64,000 bases of DNA, taken from NCBI RefSeq assembly GCF_016862755.1, contig NZ_BONO01000023.1, forward strand, positions 1-64,000. The letters run 5' to 3'. The stretch's first letter is position 1, and each line of letters starts with the position of its first letter. Positions 8,065 to 15,446 of the stretch are shown here, piece after piece. The stretch comes from Cellulomonas pakistanensis (lineage in GTDB: Bacteria > Actinomycetota > Actinomycetes > Actinomycetales > Cellulomonadaceae). Below the pieces are notes generated by a model. That model saw only the letters and a list, made by a program, of their open reading frames with translations. It had not been told where the DNA came from and searched no databases. The position numbers were made by a program, and so were the translations under genes.

Positions 8065-9383
8065 GAGGCGCTCCCCGCGGCCGCGCGCGGGGCGGGCGTC
8101 GGGCGCGCGGCGGTGCGCAGCCCGGCGACCTCCAGCACCAGCTCGCAGAACATCGCGTCGGCCCAGGAGAACCACGCGCGGGTGAACACGGCCGGGTCGT
8201 CCTTGTGGAACGACTCGTGGGTCGACCCCGTGCCGGCGTCCGTCGCCAGCAGCGTGTCGAGGAGCCGGGCGCGGTCCGCGTCGTCCGTGCTCGTGAGCCC
8301 TTCGAGCGCCAGCGCGATCGGCCAGATGTGGTCCGGCGGGGTGTGCGGGCTGCCGAGCCCGCGCGCCGCCGTGCCCTCGAGGTACGTGGGGTTGTCCGGG
8401 CTGAGCACGAACCGCCGCGTCGCCAGGTAGAGCGGGTCCTCCGGGGAGCACCAGCCGAGGTAGGGCAGCGACAGCAGGCTGGGGACGTTCGCGTCGTCCA
8501 TCAGCAGGACACCGCCGAGCCCGTCGACCTCGTAGGCGTAGACGGCGCCGTGGCCCTCGACGTCGACGACGCCGTGCTCGGCGATCCCGCGCTCGAGGTC
8601 GGCGCGCAGCGCGCGGGCGTCGTCGGCCAGCGCCGGGTCGCCGAGGACCTCGTCCGCGGTCCGGGCGAGGTCCGCGAGCACCACGGACGCGAACGCGTTC
8701 CCCGGGACGAGGTACCCGTACCGGCACGCGTCGTCGCTGGGCCGGAACGCCGACCAGGACATGCCCGTGACCGCGGTGAGCGAACCGCGCCCGCCGCGGA
8801 CGAGGGTGTCCGACGGCGGGCAGTCGTCCCGCTCGAACCGGTAGGGCGACCTCGCCTCGTGGTCCTGCTCGGTGCGCCAGAGCGCGATCGTCGTGCGCGC
8901 GGCCTCGCGGTACCGCTCGTCGAGGTGGTCGGTCCGGCCGGTCGCCCGGTGGATGTCGGCGGCGAGCTGCAGCGGCGCGCACAGCGAGTCGATCTCGTAC
9001 TTGCGCTCCCAGACCCACGGCGACGAGTCGGTGCGGTCCCCCGCATGACCCGCGCCCGTCGGGCCGGCGTTGAAGGCGTTGGCGTACGGGTCGCGGGCGA
9101 CCTGGTCCAGCTGCCGTCGGTTCACGGCCACGAGGAGGTCGGCGACCTCGGCGTGGTCGGCGGCGATGTGCAGGTAGGGCGCGAGCTGGGCGCTCGAGTC
9201 GCGCAACCACATCGCCGGGATGTCGCCGGTCACCACGAACGCCGTGCCGTCCGGCTGGGGCTGCACCGTGCGGCGCAGCGTGTCGCCGTAGGCGCCCTCG
9301 AACCTGCGGGCCGTCGTCGCGTCGGTACGCTCCCGGACTGCCGTACCGACCTCGCGGACGAGGTCCTCGATCCATCGAGCCAC
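8061..9383 (-). CDS. Glycoside hydrolase family 125 protein (exo-alpha-1,6-mannosidase type)
   Basis: 440 residues covering one GH125 (former DUF1237) domain. Diagnostic stretches are IPAMWLRDSSAQLAPYL near residue 57, YEIDSLCAPLQLA, LMDDANVPSLLSLPYLGW and HIWPIALALEGLTS. Characterised members release single mannose units from alpha-1,6-linked mannose. There is no signal peptide, so it works in the cytoplasm. The GTG at 9383 is chosen because GGAGGA lies four bases upstream. It is the first gene of the minus-strand operon; an AT-rich putative operator lies about 60 bp upstream in the shared divergent promoter region. The combination with intracellular and secreted GH76 enzymes makes an alpha-1,6-mannan backbone the likely substrate. 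Confidence 0.88.
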   Translation of the reverse strand: MARWIEDLVREVGTAVRERTDATTARRFEGAYGDTLRRTVQPQPDGTAFVVTGDIPAMWLRDSSAQLAPYLHIAADHAEVADLLVAVNRRQLDQVARDPYANAFNAGPTGAGHAGDRTDSSPWVWERKYEIDSLCAPLQLAADIHRATGRTDHLDERYREAARTTIALWRTEQDHEARSPYRFERDDCPPSDTLVRGGRGSLTAVTGMSWSAFRPSDDACRYGYLVPGNAFASVVLADLARTADEVLGDPALADDARALRADLERGIAEHGVVDVEGHGAVYAYEVDGLGGVLLMDDANVPSLLSLPYLGWCSPEDPLYLATRRFVLSPDNPTYLEGTAARGLGSPHTPPDHIWPIALALEGLTSTDDADRARLLDTLLATDAGTGSTHESFHKDDPAVFTRAWFSWADAMFCELVLEVAGLRTAARPTPAPRAAAGSAS

Positions 9384-9441
9384 GTGCTCCTCCGTCGTCG
9401 TCGTCGTCGACCCGCCGCATCGTTGCGGCGAGAGTGAGCAT

Positions 9442-9457
9442 GTTGAATATATGTGAT
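9442..9457 (-). promoter_or_regulatory. Putative operator of the mannan regulon, copy 2 (before the GH125 operon)
   Basis: GTTGAATATATGTGAT, 59 bp upstream of the GH125 start, matches the motif before the regulator gene and that before the secreted GH76 gene at the core TTSAATATR. It lies in the 223-bp divergent promoter region 9384-9606. Confidence 0.5.
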
Positions 9458-9574
9458 GGGTCGACCGCGGCGCAACGGTCGGCATCGGCATCGGAAGACG
9501 ACGGCGACCCGGCGCGCTCTCATGCGAAATCGCGCCCAGGGGTTGACGTCGACCTGATGCCAGCGACACGGTGG

Positions 9575-9590
9575 ATTCAATATACGTAAC
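9575..9590 (+). promoter_or_regulatory. Putative operator of the mannan regulon, copy 3 (before the secreted GH76 gene)
   Basis: ATTCAATATACGTAAC lies 17 bp before the GTG start of the secreted GH76 gene and matches copies 1 and 2 at most positions. This close position would let a bound repressor block transcription start or early elongation. Confidence 0.5.
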
Positions 9591-9606
9591 GCTCGAGGAG
9601 GAGCAC

Positions 9607-11439
9607 GTGCGTCCGAGACCCCGCCGTCGACCCGCCCTGCAGCTCGCCGCCGCTCTCGCGGTCGCAACCCCGTTGGCACTGGCGCCGACGGCTCCCGCAC
9701 TCGCCCTCACCGAGGAGCAGGCGACCCGTGCGTTCGACGCCTTCGTCGACGTGTACTGGGACGCCGACGCGGAGTACTTCTTCACCTACAGCGACCACCA
9801 GGTCCACCCGGAGCACGCGCACGGCCCCGAGGGCGGGCTGTACACGGACTACTGGTGGGAGGCGCAGCTCTGGGAGATGGTGATGGACCGCTACGAGCGG
9901 ACCGGTGACCCGGCCGCGCGGGCGATGATCGACGACGTCTACGACGGGTTCCGTGCGGCCTACCCGGACCCCCTGGCGAACGACTGGAACGACGACATCG
10001 GCTGGTGGGCGCTCGGCAGCGCGCGCGCCCACGAGCTCACCGGCGATCCGCGCTACCTCGCGGCGGCCGAGGAGCTGTTCGCGTTCGTCGTCGCCCACGA
10101 GGACGACACGTACGGAGGCGGCATCTGGTGGAAGAACGTCGACGTCGGCGACGGGACACGGAACCAGAAGAACGTCGCGACGAACGCGCCGGCGGTGGTG
10201 ACGGCGATGCGGCTGCACGCCGCGACCGGCGACCCCGTCTACCGGGAGACCGCGGACCGGCTCTACGACTGGCTGGACGCGGGCTTCCACCGCGGCGGCC
10301 AGCTGCGCGACCACGTCGAGGGGGACGGCACCTACGTCGACTGGGACTGGACCTACAACCAGGGCAACTTCGCCGCCGCGGCGCTGGAGATGTACCTCGC
10401 CACGGGTGACGACGCCTACCTCGAGGACGCGACGGGCGCCGTGGACTGGGCGATCGCGAACCTCACGTCGTCCGGCACGTTCCTCCGGGAGGGGGTCGAC
10501 GACGCTGGTGGGTTCAAGGCGGTGCTGACGCGCGCGATGCGCGCGCTGGTCGACGACGCGGGTCAGTCGCAGTACGAGGCAGTGCTCACCGCCAACGCCT
10601 CCCAGGCGGCACGGCAGGTCAACGCGCAGGGCGTCGGGGCTTACGACTGGACCGCGCCCGCGCCCGACCTGGGGGCGACCGCGATCCAGAGCCTCGCAGC
10701 GGCGGCGACGGTCGCGGTGCTCCAGCAGGCCGAGCCGGACGGCGGGACCGGGGTGGTCGTGGGCACCGGTGAGTACCAGGCCGAGAACGCCGAGCGGTCC
10801 GGGATGGGCTCGGAGAGCAGCGCGGCCGGCTACACCGGTCGGGGCTACCTGGCCGGGTGGGTGGACGACGGCAGCTCGGTGACGTTCCACGTGCACGTCG
10901 CGGAGCCGGGCGAGTACGCGCTCGCGTTCCGCTACGCCGCCGCGGCGGGCCCGGCTACCCGGTCCCTCGTCGTCGCCGGGCAGCGGACGTCCGTGAGCTT
11001 CCCCGGCACGAGCACCTGGGAGGACTGGCGCGACGCCACGGTCGAGGTGTCGCTGGCAGCCGGCCACAACGCGGTGGTGCTGGCGCTCGACGCCGCGGCG
11101 GGTGACGGGAACTATCTCAACCTGGACAGGCTGGTGGTGCCGCCGGGGGTGGACCCGGCGCCCGAGCCGGCGCCCGTGCCCGAGCCCGAGCCCGGTCCTG
11201 TCCCCGACGGGGACGTCACGGGGACGCCCGGGGACGCCGGTGCGGGGACCGGGCCCGGCGGGGACGGGACGGGAGCGGGCGGGGACGGCGGCACGGGCCG
11301 TGCAGGGGGCGAGCCGGGGACGCTCGCACGCACGGGCGCATCGGTGGCCTGGACGGCGCTGCTCGCGGCGACGCTCACCGCGGCCGGCGCCGCGCTGCGG
11401 CGCTCCGTCGCGCCGTCACGCCCGACGCGGGCTGCCTGA
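9607..11439 (+). CDS. Secreted GH76 alpha-mannanase with CBM35-like domain and LAxTG-type wall-sorting signal
   Basis: 610 residues. In order: an Arg-rich signal peptide (about 1-33); a GH76 catalytic domain (about 35-375) with the Asp pair at residues 129-130 in NDWNDDIGWW and the YVDWDWTYNQGNFAAAALE stretch; a CBM6/CBM35-type carbohydrate-binding domain (about 385-510, starting GEYQAENAERSGMG); a Pro/Glu then Gly/Asp-rich linker; and a C-terminal LARTG motif, hydrophobic helix and basic tail, which fits a class-E sortase signal. It should be held on the cell wall and cut alpha-1,6-mannan outside the cell. GTG 9607 follows GAGGAGGAG. It is divergent from the GH125 operon and ends at a hairpin shared with the convergent gene. 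Confidence 0.88.
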   Translation: MRPRPRRRPALQLAAALAVATPLALAPTAPALALTEEQATRAFDAFVDVYWDADAEYFFTYSDHQVHPEHAHGPEGGLYTDYWWEAQLWEMVMDRYERTGDPAARAMIDDVYDGFRAAYPDPLANDWNDDIGWWALGSARAHELTGDPRYLAAAEELFAFVVAHEDDTYGGGIWWKNVDVGDGTRNQKNVATNAPAVVTAMRLHAATGDPVYRETADRLYDWLDAGFHRGGQLRDHVEGDGTYVDWDWTYNQGNFAAAALEMYLATGDDAYLEDATGAVDWAIANLTSSGTFLREGVDDAGGFKAVLTRAMRALVDDAGQSQYEAVLTANASQAARQVNAQGVGAYDWTAPAPDLGATAIQSLAAAATVAVLQQAEPDGGTGVVVGTGEYQAENAERSGMGSESSAAGYTGRGYLAGWVDDGSSVTFHVHVAEPGEYALAFRYAAAAGPATRSLVVAGQRTSVSFPGTSTWEDWRDATVEVSLAAGHNAVVLALDAAAGDGNYLNLDRLVVPPGVDPAPEPAPVPEPEPGPVPDGDVTGTPGDAGAGTGPGGDGTGAGGDGGTGRAGGEPGTLARTGASVAWTALLAATLTAAGAALRRSVAPSRPTRAA

Positions 11440-11475
11440 CGCGCCCCGGCAGGTGTCCACCGCCGACATCGCCCC

Positions 11476-11500
11476 GACCCGGGCTCGCCGCGCCCGGGTC
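11476..11500. terminator. Bidirectional hairpin between convergent genes
   Basis: GACCCGGGC and GCCCGGGTC (11476-11484 and 11492-11500) form a perfect 9-bp stem with a 7-base loop between the secreted GH76 gene and the convergent small TasA-like gene, whose stop codon it overlaps. Confidence 0.6.
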
Positions 11501-11756
11501 AGGGCAGCGGCGCCGGCTCGCCCAGGGTCGCCGTCGGGGCCGGCGAGGGCGCCGGGCCGTCCGTCGGGGTGATGGTGATCCGGATGCTGACCGAGGTCTG
11601 GTCGCCGAACTTCGCCGACGCGAACCCGGTCGCCGTGCCCAGGACCGCCCCGGCGACCAGCACGGTGCCGAGCACCAGCCTCGCCCACCGGCCCAGCAGC
11701 GGCGCCTCGCCCGCGGCCCCGGCAGCGGGGCCGCGGTCAGCCGAGGAGGAGCGCAT
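11499..11756 (-). CDS. Small membrane/secreted protein with a TasA-like (SipW-type) leader
   Basis: 85 residues. A short cytoplasmic N-terminus is followed by one hydrophobic segment (about 26-48, LVLGTVLVAGAVLGTATGF) and then ASAKFGDQTSVSIRITI. This resembles the cleavage region of SipW-dependent TasA/camelysin precursors, where a small residue pair and an aromatic-rich FTD-like motif follow the helix, but the mature part is only about 35 residues and Pro-rich. Its start lies inside the end of the signal-peptidase gene (20-bp overlap), so it is probably co-translated with it. It could be a minor fibre subunit, an anchor, or an accessory peptide; no family is recognised with confidence. Confidence 0.65.
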   Translation of the reverse strand: MRSSSADRGPAAGAAGEAPLLGRWARLVLGTVLVAGAVLGTATGFASAKFGDQTSVSIRITITPTDGPAPSPAPTATLGEPAPLP

Positions 11757-12471
11757 CGTCGTGCCGCTCGCGGGCGGAGGGCCGGCGCTCGCCGGCGGCG
11801 CGGCGCGTCCGGCGGTCGTCGAGCAGGGACAGGACCTCGAGGGTCGCCAGCGCGGCGAGCGGCGGCACCAGCATGACGGCCCGCCCCTGCGCGGAGCCGG
11901 CCCAGTCGAGGACCCAGCCCCAGCGCGGGTAGACGTCGAGGATGATGCCGCGGACCTGGCTGAGCGGGGTGGCGTTCGGGTCGGGCTCGGCGTTGGCGTC
12001 GCCCTTGGTGTAGATGTACGGCCGGGTCAGCGCGTCGCCGGTCTCCGGGTCGTACGCCTGCACCATCCGCCCGGTCGCGGCGTCCTGCTGCAGGACCGGC
12101 AGGTTGCGCAGGGCGACGATCCGGTGGGTGACGAGCTGGTCGCCGCCGGCCGGCCAGAACGTGGCGACCTGCCCGACCCGCAGCTGTGAGGGGTCGTCGA
12201 TCCGCCGCATGACGACGGCGTCGCCGGCGTCGAACGAGCCCTGCTCGGGGCCGGACATCGAGCCGGACGTGACGATGAGCAGCCGCTGGCCGTTGGCCTG
12301 GAACCATAGCGGCACGGCGACCGAGGTGGCGTAGGCGAGGCCGCAGGCGACGATGACGGTCCACAGGGCCGTGCGCAGCACGCGGCGGCCGCGCGTCGGC
12401 GCGGTGGCGTGCCGGGGCCGCTCCGGGTGGGGTGCCCGGCGCTCGACCGTGGGGGCCGGCCTCCTGCTCAT
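11737..12471 (-). CDS. Signal peptidase I of the SipW (Ser/His) type
   Basis: 244 residues. After a basic N-terminus there is a membrane helix (about 31-56), then the catalytic Ser71 in TSGSMSG, and VTHRIV where bacterial leader peptidases have the Lys; His at this place marks the archaeal/ER-like SipW class. A second hydrophobic helix lies near the C-terminus (AVMLVPPLAALATLEVLSLL). SipW-type peptidases process TasA-like matrix proteins in Bacillus. The upstream gene in the same operon, 20 bp away, encodes such a substrate, and the downstream overlapping gene encodes another candidate. The ATG at 12471 was chosen because the long upstream extension would overlap the TasA-like gene. Confidence 0.87.
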   Translation of the reverse strand: MSRRPAPTVERRAPHPERPRHATAPTRGRRVLRTALWTVIVACGLAYATSVAVPLWFQANGQRLLIVTSGSMSGPEQGSFDAGDAVVMRRIDDPSQLRVGQVATFWPAGGDQLVTHRIVALRNLPVLQQDAATGRMVQAYDPETGDALTRPYIYTKGDANAEPDPNATPLSQVRGIILDVYPRWGWVLDWAGSAQGRAVMLVPPLAALATLEVLSLLDDRRTRRAAGERRPSARERHDDALLLG

Positions 12472-12491
12472 CAGCGTCTCAGCGCCCGTCC

Positions 12492-13133
12492 TCAGCGGTG
12501 CGGGTCGGTGGGGTCCTGCTCGGCGAGGAACGTCAGCTGCAGGTCCGCGCTGGCGTTCTGGTACTGGTTGCCGAGCTCGGTCGGGACCGAGATGCGCGCG
12601 CACAGGTCCTCGGCCGCGCCGGAGAACAGGGAGCGGTCGCCCGCGACGATCGGGGTCGCGGTGCCGGCGAGACCCGGGCCGGACGTGCCGATCGCGGTCG
12701 CGCCCGCGAGGCCGGCCTCGGTGCACTGCGCCGCCGGGACCGCGAACAGGTCCAGCGTCAGCGTGCCCGCGAGCCCGCTGGCGTCGCTGGTGGCGGCGTA
12801 CTGCACGCCGTAGACCAGCGCGAGGGAGCCGGCGTTGGTGACGGTGACCGGGCTGTAGATCTCGTCGCCGGGCGCGAGGTTCCCCGGGGGGAGCGTGAAC
12901 GCGGCGTCCTCGCCGGCCTCGATGTCGACGGAGCCCGTGATGATCCCGGAGCGGCCGGTCTCGTCGTTGTCCGTGAAGATCGCCGACGTCACGAGCGAGG
13001 TCATGCCGAGACCCGCCAGGCCCAGGATCCCCACGGTCGCGATCAGACGCTTGCGGCGGGCCGGGTCACGGCGCGGTGCCGGGGGCTCGATCATCTCGCG
13101 GAGCAGCTCGTCCATCCGGGTGGTCATCCTCAC
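12492..13133 (-). CDS. TasA/camelysin-like protein with SipW-dependent signal peptide
   Basis: About 213 residues. The leader has a long basic N-region (RRDPARRKR), a hydrophobic core (LIATVGILGLAGLGMTSLVTS) and directly after it AIFTDNDE, the typical A-x-F-T-D motif of SipW-dependent TasA/CotN-type proteins. The mature part is a predicted beta-sandwich with PVTVTNAGSLALVYGVQ, as in camelysin-fold domains. Such proteins form extracellular fibres in Bacillus biofilms. It is the first gene of the operon with the SipW peptidase and the small TasA-like protein. In-frame starts are GTG 13133 and ATG 13127 and 13115; the choice is uncertain. The GGDEF-EAL gene ends 84 bp upstream, with a GTGAATTCAC palindrome at its stop. 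Confidence 0.82.
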   Translation of the reverse strand: MRMTTRMDELLREMIEPPAPRRDPARRKRLIATVGILGLAGLGMTSLVTSAIFTDNDETGRSGIITGSVDIEAGEDAAFTLPPGNLAPGDEIYSPVTVTNAGSLALVYGVQYAATSDASGLAGTLTLDLFAVPAAQCTEAGLAGATAIGTSGPGLAGTATPIVAGDRSLFSGAAEDLCARISVPTELGNQYQNASADLQLTFLAEQDPTDPHR

Positions 13134-13217
13134 GGGTGATCGGAAAGGGGGGTTACCAGGGCTTATCGGACAGATGGTGACGCACCTTGAGGCGTTCTGC
13201 CCGATTCCCGAGTGAAT

Positions 13218-15221
13218 TCACGTGACGGCGTGTCGCGACGCCGGGTCACGGGGCAGGTCCTCGGCCCGGAGCTGGTCCGGCGGGACGGCGCGGGAGTACA
13301 GCCAGCCCTGCGCCTGGTCGACGGTGAGCCGGCGCAGCAGCTCGGCGGTCCCGGTGTCCTCGACACCCTCCGCGACCACCTGCAGCCCGAACGAGTGGGC
13401 GAGGTCGACCATCGCCTTGACGATGACCTCGGAGCCCTCCCGCCCGGCGGTGGACAGGTCGGACACGAAGAGCCGGTCGATCTTGAGCCCGTGCACGGGC
13501 AGGTCCCGCAGCTGGGAGATGGAGGTGTTGCCGATGCCGAAGTCGTCGATCGACACCCGCACGCCGGCGTCGCCGAGCCGCTGCAGCACGGGGACGACGC
13601 GCGAGGGGTCGCTGACCAGCGCGGTCTCGGTGATCTCGACCTCGAGCAGCTCGGCGGGGACGTCGTGCCGCGCCAGCAGGTCCTCGATGACCTCGACGAC
13701 GGCCTGCGACGTGACGTCGTGCGCGGACAGGTTGACCGCGACCGGCACGGGGTCGCCCTGGGCGCGCCACACCGCCAGCTGCGCGACGCACACCCGCAGG
13801 GCGTACCGGGTGAGGTCGTGGATGAGCCCGGACTGCTCGGCGAGCGGCACGAAGAGGTCGGGCGGCAGCATCCCGCGGGTGGGGTGCCGCCAGCGCATGA
13901 GCGCCTCGAGGCCGACGGTGCGGCCGGTGCGCAGGTCGATCTTGGGCTGGTAGTGCAGCTCCAGCTCGTCGTCGACGCCGAGCGCGCGGTGCAGGTCGCC
14001 GAGCAGGACGAGCCGGGCGGGGGAGGAGTCGTCCTCCTCCGGGGAGTACACCGAGACGCCGAGCCGGTGCGTCTTCGCGGTGTACATGGCGACGTCGGCC
14101 ATCCGCATGAGCGACGACGCGTCCTCGGCGTGGTCGGGCAGGCAGGCGACGCCGATCGAGGTGTCCACGTGCAGCGCGAGCTCGCCGAGCATGAACGGCG
14201 GCACGAACAGCTGCCGCACCCGGCGGGCCGCGGCGTCCGCGTCGGCGACGGACCGGACGTCGGTCAGCACGATGGCGAACTCGTCGCCGCCGAGCCGCGC
14301 CACCATGTCGTCCTCGCGCAGCGCGCCGCGCAGCCGCTGCGCGACCTGCTCGAGCAGCTCGTCGCCGCGGTCGTGGCCGAGCGAGTCGTTGATGTCCTTG
14401 AACCGGTCGACGTCGAGCAGCGCGAGGCCGACGATCGTGCCGCCGGCCTCGGCCTCCGCGATCGCGCGCTCGAGCTTGTCGCCCAGCATGCGGCGGTTGG
14501 GCAGCCCGGTGAGGGAGTCGAGCAGCGCGAGCCGTGCGTTCTCCAGGGCGGAGGACTGCAGGCGGCGCGAGGCGTTCCACACCGTGCGGAACAGCAGCAG
14601 CCAGAGCAGCACCAGGCCGCCGGCGACGACGAGGGTCACGGTGCGGGTCGCGCTGGTGACGGCGTCGGTCGTGCCCTGGTAGTCGAGCATCACCTCCGCG
14701 GCCCCGACGACCTGGCCGCCGTGCTGCACGGGCACGTACACGTCGAGCAGGGTCGACTCCGAGCCGCCGAACTCCTCGCCGCTGACGACGGTGACGACCT
14801 CCGCGTCGGGCTCGCGCTGCCGGGTGGCGGCGTCGAGCCGGTCGCCGTCGGGGAAGCCGGTGGCGTCGGCCGCGGAGTCGTAGAGCAGGGTCGAGTCGAC
14901 CGTCCACAGCCGCAGCCGGCGCAGCTCGCGGAAGCCGGCCACCTGCTCGGTGACGGCCGCGGTCTGCTCGGGCGGCAGCACGCCGATCGTGAACGCCTCC
15001 TCGGGGACCGAGGCGGTCGCGTACGACTCGATGCTCCGGGCCAGCGCGATGCCGTCGCGCTGCGCCTGGTCGCGCATGACGTTCCCGGTGACCCAGACCA
15101 GGGCGACGCCGAGGGCGAGCATGGCGACGACACTGACGACGGCGAAGTACCGGGTCAGGGGCCAGCGCCGGGTGCGGGTGGGCAGCTCAGCCTCGGGTGC
15201 TCGGAGGGAGTCGGTCGCCAC
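13218..15221 (-). CDS. Membrane-bound bifunctional diguanylate cyclase / phosphodiesterase (GGDEF-EAL)
   Basis: 667 residues from the GTG at 15221; the frame stays open to 15344, so the start is uncertain. Two membrane helices (about 25-48 and 195-212) enclose an extracytoplasmic sensor domain. The GGDEF domain keeps LGGDEF at 311-315 and an inhibitory RxxD site five residues before it (REDD, 302-305). The EAL domain keeps GLEALMRW (EAL 439-441), EITETAL, DDFG, KIDRLF and EGVE, so both activities look intact. It would make and break cyclic di-GMP in answer to an outside signal. A PilZ effector gene lies divergently next to it, and the TasA/SipW operon follows downstream, which suggests control of matrix or surface behaviour. 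Confidence 0.92.
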   Translation of the reverse strand: MATDSLRAPEAELPTRTRRWPLTRYFAVVSVVAMLALGVALVWVTGNVMRDQAQRDGIALARSIESYATASVPEEAFTIGVLPPEQTAAVTEQVAGFRELRRLRLWTVDSTLLYDSAADATGFPDGDRLDAATRQREPDAEVVTVVSGEEFGGSESTLLDVYVPVQHGGQVVGAAEVMLDYQGTTDAVTSATRTVTLVVAGGLVLLWLLLFRTVWNASRRLQSSALENARLALLDSLTGLPNRRMLGDKLERAIAEAEAGGTIVGLALLDVDRFKDINDSLGHDRGDELLEQVAQRLRGALREDDMVARLGGDEFAIVLTDVRSVADADAAARRVRQLFVPPFMLGELALHVDTSIGVACLPDHAEDASSLMRMADVAMYTAKTHRLGVSVYSPEEDDSSPARLVLLGDLHRALGVDDELELHYQPKIDLRTGRTVGLEALMRWRHPTRGMLPPDLFVPLAEQSGLIHDLTRYALRVCVAQLAVWRAQGDPVPVAVNLSAHDVTSQAVVEVIEDLLARHDVPAELLEVEITETALVSDPSRVVPVLQRLGDAGVRVSIDDFGIGNTSISQLRDLPVHGLKIDRLFVSDLSTAGREGSEVIVKAMVDLAHSFGLQVVAEGVEDTGTAELLRRLTVDQAQGWLYSRAVPPDQLRAEDLPRDPASRHAVT

Positions 15222-15446
15222 GGGTCGGACGGCCTGCGCCCCGAGAGTAGGGTCCCGGTGCCGGATATGGCGAGAAGATCCGGTTGTGGCGTTTCGCCGG
15301 ATTTGCCGGATCGAAGCACCAGCGGGTGAAGAAGGCCGCGACACGGCCTCGCACCCGTTCGGCTCACGTCGTCGCGCTCACCTGCGGGGTAACGTCCGAT
15401 CCGCCCGCGCCCGGGCGCCCCCGACCCCCTGGATGGACCCACCCGC
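15222..15446. promoter_or_regulatory. Divergent promoter region between the GGDEF-EAL and PilZ genes
   Basis: 225 bp. It holds an inverted repeat GATCCGG / CCGGATC (15277-15283 and 15306-15312) with further CCGGAT half copies at 15261 and 15297, relatively AT-rich for this DNA, and a -10-like TAACGT at 15390-15395 ahead of the PilZ gene. The CCGGAT repeats could bind a regulator; this is inference. Confidence 0.4.

Noticed and set aside
7072..9441. A 789-codon frame joining the GH125 region to the MalF-type permease
   Set aside because: The first part is a shadow of the GH125 gene in another frame and is Arg/Pro-rich without motifs. The permease begins at GTG 8064, which overlaps the GH125 stop.
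13246..14907. A 553-codon frame inside the GGDEF-EAL gene on the same strand
   Set aside because: Arg/Ala/Gly-rich composition and no motifs; the overlapping frame carries complete GGDEF and EAL signatures.
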